The notes beneath the pieces are model-generated. The model made no database searches, was not told the DNA's origin, and saw only the letters and a program-made list of their open reading frames with translations. From Haloarcula sp. DT43 (GTDB lineage Archaea > Halobacteriota > Halobacteria > Halobacteriales > Haloarculaceae), in the NCBI RefSeq assembly GCF_037078405.1, contig NZ_JAYMGZ010000002.1, forward strand, positions 620,001-684,000: a DNA stretch of 64,000 nucleotides, written 5' to 3'. The translations under genes and the position numbers were made by a program. Positions 16,438-23,900 of this stretch are shown here, piece by piece; within the stretch, counting starts at the first letter, position 1, and every line of letters starts with the position of its first letter.

Positions 16438-16769
16438 GCTCCCTCCTCGTCGAGGCGCTTCTCGACCGTCCTGGCGTAGTACACCGCGCCGAGGACGAGG
16501 ACCACGAACAGCGTATCGAGCGCGTGTTCGAGGAGGTGGTGGGTCGGACCCGAGACCATCGAGAACCCCGACAACAGTGCGACCAGCGGTCGGGCGAGCA
16601 GTGCGGCGAGCGCCAGCGCAATCAGCAGGTACGGGCGCGTCCCACGCCGTCGGTAGGCCGTGACAGCGAGGCCACACAGGACCGCCCCGGCGACGGCAGA
16701 GAGGCCGACGACGACGGCGATGTCCGGTATCCCGCCGACGGGGTACCCCCCGACACTGTGTAGTTTCAT
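16434..16769 (-). CDS. Small haloarchaeal membrane protein (DUF7471-like) coupled to the regulator
   Basis: 111 aa from the ATG (a GTG 9 nt upstream is an alternative). Hydrophobic stretches are IAVVVGLSAVAGAVLCGLAV, PYLLIALALAALLARPLVALL and ALDTLFVVLVLGAVYYA, with a HHLLEHALD segment between the last two that could hold a metal or haem ligand. The C-terminus is charged (ARTVEKRLDEEGA). It overlaps the regulator gene by 4 nt. Membrane proteins like this are often paired with wHTH regulators in haloarchaea, and a membrane sensor role is possible but unproven. Confidence 0.65.
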   Translation of the reverse strand: MKLHSVGGYPVGGIPDIAVVVGLSAVAGAVLCGLAVTAYRRRGTRPYLLIALALAALLARPLVALLSGFSMVSGPTHHLLEHALDTLFVVLVLGAVYYARTVEKRLDEEGA

Positions 16770-16850
16770 CACGGTCACAGTTCGGGGCCGTCACTCCTGA
16801 GTCGTTCGGTCCGGCACGGCTTTTTTATCGGCCCGCTGAGACGTGGCGGT

Positions 16851-17573
16851 ATGGACCGCATCGGCTTCATCTGCGAACCGGAGCATCCGGTGTTCGGTGC
16901 CGTCGCGGAGCGGCTCTCCGCCCGGGGGTTCGATGTCGCGTTTCTCCGTCCCGGAAACCCGGTGGCAGAGGCCGACATCGACGACTTGGCCGCGCTCGTC
17001 AACACGACGCTCCGGCCCGAGTCGTTCAGCGCGCTCCGGTACGCCGACAGGGTCGGGGTCGAGACCTGGAACGGGTTCTTCGCGACGACGGCGCTGTCGT
17101 GCCGGCTCGTCGCCCTCCACGGCCTGGAACAGGTCGGCTGTCGGGTCCCAACCGTCTGGTTCGAGAAGCCCGACTGCGAGTACGTCGCCCGGACCCGCTA
17201 CTGCTGGGACGGCGTGCCGGCGGGCAGCGACGAGGGTGACTTCTTCCAGGCCCGGGTACGCGAGGACCCGGTCGAGTACAAGTACTTCGCCGTCGACGAC
17301 GGCCGCGAGACGCACCTGCGGGCGATTCGGGTCCGGTCGGAGGTCTCCGGGCTGGACCGCGTCGTCAGCGAGGAGACCGTCGAGGTGACGCTCGCGGCCC
17401 GGGTCCGGGAGCTGCTGGACCGCTTCGGCGCGCGCGCACTCAGCGTCGAGTTCGTCGAGGGCGAGTCGGAGGTCTACGCACAGGCCGTCGACCCCGCGCC
17501 GGGGTTCGCCGGAACGGGGATGGAGCGCCGCGTCGCCGACTCCATCGCCTCGCTGACGACCATCGGGGCCTGA
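16851..17573 (+). CDS. Haloarchaeal conserved protein, possibly ATP-grasp-like
   Basis: 240 aa. MDRIGFICEPEHPVFGAVAERLSARGFDVAFLRPG looks like the N-terminal Rossmann-like pre-ATP-grasp domain, and VEFVEGESEVYAQAVDPAPGFAGTGMERRVADSIASL near the end recalls the final ATP-grasp segment. The protein is shorter than RimK-type ligases (about 290-300 aa) and I cannot point to a complete ATP/Mg site, so it may be a reduced or inactive relative. A T-rich TATA-like box (TTTTTTATC, 16820-16828) lies about 27 nt upstream and faces the minus-strand membrane protein gene. The next gene is an S-adenosylmethionine-cleaving family member 82 nt downstream. Function is unknown. Confidence 0.6.
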   Translation: MDRIGFICEPEHPVFGAVAERLSARGFDVAFLRPGNPVAEADIDDLAALVNTTLRPESFSALRYADRVGVETWNGFFATTALSCRLVALHGLEQVGCRVPTVWFEKPDCEYVARTRYCWDGVPAGSDEGDFFQARVREDPVEYKYFAVDDGRETHLRAIRVRSEVSGLDRVVSEETVEVTLAARVRELLDRFGARALSVEFVEGESEVYAQAVDPAPGFAGTGMERRVADSIASLTTIGA

Positions 17574-17655
17574 GTCCGACCCTCGACCCCTCGACTGGTG
17601 TGCCAGGGCACAAGATTCTACAGGCGCACCGACGTGGTAGCGACCGGGGTTCCAC

Positions 17656-18432
17656 ATGAGCACCTTCGTCCATCTCGTCGCGGACTACGGCCCGGCCGAC
17701 CCAGCCTTCTCGGAGGTCGTCCACCGCCTCACCGCTGCCGACCCGACGATGACCGTCCAATCGACCGCAGTCCGGCCGTTCTCGACCGTCGCGACGGGGT
17801 TCTGGCTCGCACAGCTCGGCGTCCACAACCCCTCGTTCGACGACCTGCTGATTTACTCGAACACCGCGCCACGGACCGCGGAAACGACGCCGGAGCGGGC
17901 GGACACCGGCGGCCCGCTGTGCTATCTCGAACTGGACACCGGCGTCCCCGTCGTCGCCGTCGACGCTGGCTACAACCTCTCGTTTGTCGCCGACCACGCC
18001 ACGACCGTCCGCGAGGTCGAACTGCCGGCCGACACCGGCCAGTTCCGCTCGCGTGACCTGTTCCCGCGTCGCGTCGCCGAGCTAGCGAACGGGGACCGCT
18101 CGTCGCTGGGCGCGGAGCGGTCGCTTGCGGACGTGCCGGCCCCGCCAGAATCCGTGGTCTGTCACGTCGACGGGTACGGGAACGTCAAGACCTCGATTCG
18201 GGCCTCGGCGTTCGACCCGGAACGCGACACGGTCACCGTCGAACTCAACGGCGAGTCCCGCGACGCGGTCGTCAGGGACGCCGTCTCGGAGGTACCGGAG
18301 GGCACACTCGCCGTCGTGCCCGGCTCCGCAGGCGGCGAGGACCCCTACCAGGAACTGTTCCTGCGGGGCGGCTCCGCGGCGTCGGCTTTCGGCCGACCGG
18401 AGCCGGGCGACGAACTCACGGTCCGGGGATAA
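17656..18432 (+). CDS. S-adenosyl-L-methionine hydroxide adenosyltransferase (DUF62 family)
   Basis: 258 aa. The family (SAM hydroxide adenosyltransferases, related to fluorinase and chlorinase) hydrolyses SAM to adenosine and methionine. Landmarks are HLVADYGPADPAFSEV near the N-terminus (the family's DFGxxDP region), VVAVDAGYNLSFV mid-protein, and HVDGYGNVKTSI (the IDxFGNxxTNI motif) opening the C-terminal beta-barrel, which ends DPYQELFLRGGSAASAFG. The length is normal. It is transcribed in the same direction as the ATP-grasp-like gene upstream and proS downstream. Why an archaeon hydrolyses SAM is unresolved for the family; turnover of racemised SAM is one proposal. Confidence 0.85.
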   Translation: MSTFVHLVADYGPADPAFSEVVHRLTAADPTMTVQSTAVRPFSTVATGFWLAQLGVHNPSFDDLLIYSNTAPRTAETTPERADTGGPLCYLELDTGVPVVAVDAGYNLSFVADHATTVREVELPADTGQFRSRDLFPRRVAELANGDRSSLGAERSLADVPAPPESVVCHVDGYGNVKTSIRASAFDPERDTVTVELNGESRDAVVRDAVSEVPEGTLAVVPGSAGGEDPYQELFLRGGSAASAFGRPEPGDELTVRG

Positions 18433-18483
18433 CAGCCCACGCCGGCTCCGCTCGGCGTGCCAGTCCAACCACCCTTCGGGGAG

Positions 18484-18490
18484 TTTATTA
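18484..18490 (+). promoter_or_regulatory. TATA box of proS
   Basis: TTTATTA centred 28 nt before the proS ATG at 18515, in the leaderless position. This fixes the start well inside the much longer open frame. Confidence 0.6.
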
Positions 18491-18514
18491 GCGCCCTGGG
18501 CCAGGACACACCTA

Positions 18515-19969
18515 ATGAGTGGCGAGCAGGAACTCGGCATCACCGAGAGCAAGGAGCATTCACCCGGCGAGTGGTACGCCGAGGTCGTCCAGAAGGCCGG
18601 CCTCGCGGACTACGCCCCCATGGGCGGGTTCATCGTCACGCGTCCACGCGGTTACGCCATCTGGGAGCGCATCCAGAACAACCTCGACGGCTGGTTCAAG
18701 GACACGGGCGTCCAGAACGCCTACTTCCCGCTGTTCATCCCCGAGAGCTATCTGGAGAAGGAGAAAGACGTGGTCGAGGGGTTCGACCCCGAGGTCGCGT
18801 GGGTGACCCACGGCGGCCACGACGAACTCGAAGAGCGCCTCGCCGTCCGGCCCACCAGCGAGTCCATCATCGCGCCGTTCATGGCCCAGTGGACCCGCTC
18901 GCACCGGGACCTCCCGATGCGTCTGAACCAGTGGTGTTCGGTCGTCCGGTGGGAGGCCACCGAGACGAAGCCGTTCTTCCGGACCAAGGAGTTCCTCTGG
19001 CAGGAGGGCCACACCGCCCACGCCGACGAGGACGGCGCGTGGGAGGAGACGATGACCCGCCTGGACCAGTACGCCCGCCTCTACGAGGAGGTCATGGCGA
19101 TGCCGCCGCTGAAGGGCCGCAAACCGCCCCACGACAAGTTCCCCGGCGCGCACACGACGACGACTATCGAGACGCTGATGCCCGACGGCAAGACCGTGCA
19201 GGCGGCCACTTCCCACTACCTCGGGACCTCCTTCGGCGAGGCGTTCGACATCACCTACGCCGACGCCGACGAGGAGGAGAACACCGCCCACACCACGTCG
19301 TGGGGACTCTCCTGGCGCGCGATGGGCGCGCTCATCATGACTCACTCCGACGACCAGGGGCTCGTGCTCCCGCCCGCCCTCGCGCCCGACCAGGTCGTCG
19401 TTGTCCCCATCTGGCAGGAGGACAACAAGGACGAGGTCGTGGAGTACGCCGCGGACCTCGCCGCCGAACTCGACGAGGCCGGCGTCCGCGTCGAACTGGA
19501 CGACCGCGAGCACCGCAATCCCGGCTTCAAGTACAACGAACACGAACTGCACGGCGTCCCGCTCCGCGTCGAAATCGGCCCCCACGAGGTCGAGGACGGA
19601 GAGGCGACGCTCGTTCACCGCCCCGACGGCGAGAACGCCACGGTCGACCGCGAGGGCATCGCCGAGACGGTCGAGGAGCACCTCGACACCGTCCACGCCA
19701 AGCTCTACGCCGAGGCCGAAGAGACGCTGGAGGGCGAGATACGCGAGGCCGAGTCCCGCGAGGAGATTCTGGGCACCATCGGCCAGCACGGCGGCTACGT
19801 GAAGTGCGGCTGGTGTGGCGACGAGGACTGCGAGGAACCCATCAAGGACGCTATCGCGGCCGAAATCGTGATGGTCCCGCTGGACCGCGACGAGGAGCCG
19901 ATTCACGACGAGTGTGCCATCTGCGGCGAGGACGCAGAAGAGACGGCGTACTTCGCAAAGAGCTACTGA
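18515..19969 (+). CDS. proS: Prolyl-tRNA synthetase (archaeal/eukaryotic type)
   Basis: 484 aa, normal for the archaeal-type class II enzyme that charges tRNA-Pro. Motif regions are seen in order: YAPMGGFIVTRPRGYAIWERIQ, LAVRPTSESIIAPFMAQW (motif 2), RTKEFLWQEGHTAHA, TSWGLSWRAMGALIMTHSDDQGLVLPP (motif 3), and the anticodon-binding part PDQVVVVPIWQED...ELDEAGVRVELDDREHRNPG. The C-terminal zinc domain has CGWC and CAIC pairs, characteristic of the archaeal form rather than the bacterial INS-containing form. The open frame extends upstream, but the TATA at 18484-18490 sets the ATG at 18515. A terminator-like hairpin follows the stop. Confidence 0.95.
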   Translation: MSGEQELGITESKEHSPGEWYAEVVQKAGLADYAPMGGFIVTRPRGYAIWERIQNNLDGWFKDTGVQNAYFPLFIPESYLEKEKDVVEGFDPEVAWVTHGGHDELEERLAVRPTSESIIAPFMAQWTRSHRDLPMRLNQWCSVVRWEATETKPFFRTKEFLWQEGHTAHADEDGAWEETMTRLDQYARLYEEVMAMPPLKGRKPPHDKFPGAHTTTTIETLMPDGKTVQAATSHYLGTSFGEAFDITYADADEEENTAHTTSWGLSWRAMGALIMTHSDDQGLVLPPALAPDQVVVVPIWQEDNKDEVVEYAADLAAELDEAGVRVELDDREHRNPGFKYNEHELHGVPLRVEIGPHEVEDGEATLVHRPDGENATVDREGIAETVEEHLDTVHAKLYAEAEETLEGEIREAESREEILGTIGQHGGYVKCGWCGDEDCEEPIKDAIAAEIVMVPLDRDEEPIHDECAICGEDAEETAYFAKSY

Positions 19970-19978
19970 ACCGGCCCG

Positions 19979-20002
19979 TGCGGAGCGAGGGTCCGCAGTT
20001 TT
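19979..20002 (+). terminator. Terminator-like hairpin after proS
   Basis: Stem arms TGCGGA (19979-19984) and TCCGCA (19992-19997) with a 7-nt loop, followed at once by TTTT (19999-20002), 9 nt after the proS stop. A second T-run (GTTTTTC, 20114-20120) lies further on. Archaeal termination depends mainly on the T-tract. Confidence 0.45.
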
Positions 20003-20425
20003 CGCCGACGTTTTGCGACGAGTGGTGCGCGAGCACCCGAGGAAGGAAACGGTCGAGACCCACGGCTACCGGGCAGCCGACTGAAGGAAGGATGGGGTCG
20101 GGGAGCGTGTGACGTTTTTCTCCGTGCCCCCGGTGACCACTGCTGGCCCTATGTATATAAATCGCCGTCAGACTACAGTCATACAAACGCCAAACGGCGA
20201 ACAGATTCCGTCGTGGGAACCGGCGTTGGGCCGCCGCCCGGGAGTTCCCGGCGGGCAGTCGTCCCGTGGCGACCGTCTCGGGAGACCATTGTGCAGGGAC
20301 TGGCACGGCAGTGCGCGCACGCCAGCCGCCAGCACATAATATGGCCTTATACAGTCTCGGTTCGCTGGAACCGATAGATATCCGGAACCAACACGGTTAT
20401 ATCACGGGCCATGTTATCGGCTGTC
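20003..20425. other. Gene-free, hairpin-rich intergenic region (candidate RNA locus)
   Basis: About 420 nt without a convincing ORF; frames here lack the acidic, GC3-rich character of the real genes. It holds several perfect short stem-loops: GGTGC/GCACC with a GCGA loop (20024-20037), CGGCT/AGCCG (20063-20079), CTGGC/GCCAG enclosing the palindrome GTGCGCGCAC (20300-20325), and CGGTTC/GAACCG with a GCTG loop (20358-20373). There is a strong TATA at 20154-20162 unrelated in position to the downstream CBS gene. No match to RNase P, SRP RNA or tRNA was recognised. Confidence 0.45.
20154..20162 (+). promoter_or_regulatory. Strong orphan TATA box
   Basis: TATATAAAT, one of the best TATA matches in the window, lying 272 nt before the CBS gene start, which has its own box. 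Predicted transcription start about 20185, at the beginning of a GC-rich, hairpin-forming stretch. Confidence 0.5.
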
Positions 20426-20839
20426 ATGGACGACGTGTTTGTCGGACGAATTATGTCATCGCCCGTAACGACTGTCCCCGCCGACGCGAACGCGCAAGCG
20501 GTCGCCAAGCGGATGCTCGACGAGACTATCAGTTCCGTCGTGGTCGTCAACGCTGACGGTGGCTTGTCGGGGATTCTCACCTCCACGGACTTCGTCGAAA
20601 TCGCCGCAGAGGGCGGCGACACGACCGGGTTAGCCGTCTCCGAGTTCATGACGACGGACCTGGTGACCGTGACGGCGAACGACGCCGTCGAGACGGCCGC
20701 GGGCCTGATGCTGGAAGCGGGTGTCCACCACCTCCCCGTCGTCGACGAGACGGAGGGCGTGGTCGGAATGTTGACGACAACTGACATGACGGCCTACGTT
20801 TCGGGTATCGAGGAGCCGACCGCGCCGGTGCTGGGCTGA
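20426..20839 (+). CDS. Tandem CBS-domain protein
   Basis: 137 aa made of two CBS motifs: MSSPVTTVPADANAQAVAKRMLDETISSVVVVNADGGLSGILTSTDF (about 10-56) and MTTDLVTVTANDAVETAAGLMLEAGVHHLPVVDETEGVVGMLTTTDM (about 77-123). Such pairs bind adenine nucleotides and act as energy or redox sensors, alone or with a partner enzyme. TTATAT at 20395-20400 is 28 nt before the ATG at 20426, which favours this start over the in-frame ATG at 20411. It lies directly upstream of the glutamate synthase gene on the same strand, but a 154-nt promoter-like gap argues against an operon. Confidence 0.88.
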   Translation: MDDVFVGRIMSSPVTTVPADANAQAVAKRMLDETISSVVVVNADGGLSGILTSTDFVEIAAEGGDTTGLAVSEFMTTDLVTVTANDAVETAAGLMLEAGVHHLPVVDETEGVVGMLTTTDMTAYVSGIEEPTAPVLG

Positions 20840-20993
20840 CCACCTCGGGAACCGCCAGCCTGCAGTCCAATCAATATAAATCGTGATACAAGCCGAACAA
20901 TCGTGACAAATATATATGCCTTAATGTGGGGTTAAACAACACTTATACCATTAGGAGTACCCTCTTATAGGGGCACGCCTAGTCGTGAAACAC
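20840..20993 (+). promoter_or_regulatory. AT-rich control region of gltB
   Basis: 154 nt, far more AT-rich than its surroundings. It contains AATATAAAT (about 20873-20881), TATATAT (about 20910-20916), and a final CTTATAG (20963-20969) centred 28 nt before the ATG at 20994. The octamer AATCGTGA occurs at 20879-20886 and again at 20899-20906, exactly 20 bp apart (two helical turns), suggesting a dimeric regulator site upstream of the proximal TATA box. Confidence 0.55.
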
Positions 20994-23900
20994 ATGGTTG
21001 AGCGACAGACAGGTCTCTCTGCAGGCGACGCCGGGCTTGCAGACCCCACGGACGAGCGGTCGAACTGTGGTGTCGGGGTCGTCATGGACCTCGACGGCGA
21101 CAGCGACCACTGGGTTGTATCGGACGGACTCGAACTCCTCGACAACCTCGAACATCGAGGGACGACGGGTGCCGAGCAGGACACGGGCGACGGGGCGGGC
21201 ATCATGCTCCAGATTCCACACGAGTTTTTCGCCGTCGAAGTCGACGCCGACCTGCCGCCAGTCGGCGAGTACGCCGTCGGCACGCTCTTTCTCCCGAAGG
21301 ACGACGACGAGGTCGCCGAGAGGCTGAAAGACCTCGTCGAGTCGGAACTCGCCGAGGAGGGACTGGACGTCCTCGACTGGCGCGACGTTCCCACGGACAA
21401 CAGCGACCTAGGCGCGACGGCGCTGGAATCCGAGCCCGACATCGTCCAGTTCTTCGTCACCTCCGCGACGGGCAAGACCGGCGACGCCTTCGAGAACCAG
21501 CTGTACGTCGGCCGCCGGGCGCTCGAAAACACCGTCGAAGAAGAGGCACCGACGGGTCACGAGCGGTTCTACGTCGTCTCCCTCGCCACCGACGTCGTCG
21601 TCTACAAGGGCCTGCTCAAGGCCGAACAGCTGGAAGACTACTACCCCGACCTCGAAGACGAGCGGATGCAGTCGACCTTTGCGATGGTCCACGCCCGCTT
21701 CTCGACGAACACGCTGGGCGCGTGGCATCTCGCACATCCGTACCGCCGTGTCATCCACAACGGCGAGTTCAACACCATCCAGGGCAACATCAACTGGATG
21801 CGCGCTCGGGAGACCGACATCCAGAGCGACGAGTTCGAGGGCGACTTGGAGAAAATCAAGCCCATCATCGACGACCCCGAGCAGTCAGACACCGCGAGCG
21901 TCGACAACGCGCTCGAACTCCTGTTGCAGGGCGGCCGCGACCTCCCCCACGCCCTGCGGATGCTCATCCCCGAAGCCTGGCGCGGCGAGATGAACGACGT
22001 GACCGGCGCCCGGCGCGACTTCTACGACTACCACGCCTCGCTGGTCGAGCCGTGGGACGGCCCGGCGCTCGTCGCCGCGACCGACGGCGACCGCATCGGC
22101 GCGGTGCTGGACCGCAACGGTCTGCGTCCGTGCCGGTACGACGTGCTGGAGGACAACACGCTCGTGATGTCCTCGGAGGCCGGCGCGCTGGAACACGACG
22201 CCACCGAGATTCGGGAACGTGGCCGGCTCCAGCCGGGCCAGTGCTTCCTCGCCGACCCCGAGGAGGGCCGCGTCATCCCCGACGCGGAAGTGTTCGACGA
22301 CATCACCGACGACAAGTACGGCGAGTGGGTCGCCCAGGAGCAGGTCGACATCGAGGACGTGGCCGACCGCGAGGACAACGCGCCCCGAGACCCCTCGGAC
22401 GCGCTCCGGAGCCACCAGGCGATGTACGGCTACACCTACGACGAGGTCGACCACCTCATCGAGCCGATGGCCGAGAAGGGCAAGGACCCCGTCGGCTCCA
22501 TGGGCGACGACACGCCGCTGTCGGTGCTCTCGCAGTTCAACCGACCGCTGTTCACCTACTTCAAGCAGCTGTTCGCCCAGGTGACGAACCCGCCGCTGGA
22601 CTACATCCGCGAGGAACTGGTCACCTCATTAGAGTCCCGGCTGGGCCACCAGCGTAACATCCTCGACGAGAGCCAGAGCCACGCCCGCCAGCTCGTTCTG
22701 GACTCGCCTATCCTCACCGACGAGGAGACGGCAGCCATCAAGGACCTAGACGCGAACGGCATGTCCACGAAGGTCATCGACATCACCTACGAGAAAGACG
22801 GTGACCTCCGCCAGGCCGTCGAGGACGTGCGGGCCGAGGCCGACGCCGCCGCCAAGGAACACGACGTCCTCGTGCTCTCCGACCGTGGCGCGGACGAGGA
22901 CCGCGTGCCGATACCGAGCCTGCTGGCGGTCGGTGGCGTCCACCACCACCTCGTCCGCAACGGCCTCCGCAACCACGTCGGCCTCGTCGTCGAGTCCGGC
23001 GACCCGCGTGCAGTGCATCACTTCGCGACGCTCATCGGCTACGGGGCCGGAGCCGTCAACCCCTACCTGGCCTACCAGACCATCGAGGACCTGGTGGCCG
23101 GCCCGGACGGCGCTGACCTCGCCGACGCCATCGACGCCTACATCACCGCCGTCGAGGACGGCCTCCTGAAGACGATGGCCAAGATGGGCATCTCCACGGT
23201 CGAGTCCTACCAGGGTGCCCAGATATTCGAGGCCGTCGGCCTCTCCTCGGACTTCGTCGCCGAGTACTTCGAGGGGACGACCTGCCGGACCGAGGGCATC
23301 GGTATCGAGGAAATCGAGGACGACCTCACCCAGCGCCACGAAGTCGCCTGGAGCGAGGACGAGCCCGACATGCCCCGCCAGGGCGAGTACGAGTTCCGCT
23401 CGAACGGCATTCACCACCAGTGGAACCCCAACACGGTCGGCAAGATTCAGCAGGCCGTCCGGATGGGCGACTACGACACGTACAAGGAGTTCGCCGAGCT
23501 GGTCAACGACCAGAACGAGGAGCTCCAGACCCTGCGTGGCCTGCTGGAGTTCGACTCCGACCGTGAGTCCGTCCCCATCGAGGACGTCGAGCCGGTCGAG
23601 GACATCGTCGAACGCTTCGAGACGGCCGCGATGTCGCTCGGGTCGCTGTCGCCCGAGATGCACGAGAACAACGCCATCGCCATGAACCGGCTCGGGGCCA
23701 ACGCCAACACCGGCGAGGGCGGCGAGCCGCCCGAGCGGTTCGGCACCGAGAAGGAGTGTACGACCAAGCAGGTCGCCTCCGGCCGCTTCGGCGTCACCTC
23801 CGATTACCTCGCGTCGGCCGACGAGCTCCAGATAAAGATGGCCCAGGGCTCCAAGCCCGGCGAGGGCGGCCACCTGCCCGGTAAGAAGGTCAACGAGATG

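Noticed and set aside
20109-20339. 76-aa ORF beginning just upstream of the TATATAAAT box
   Set aside because: It contains the TATA box within its coding part, is Arg/Gly/Pro-rich and non-acidic, and has no homology I can recognise.
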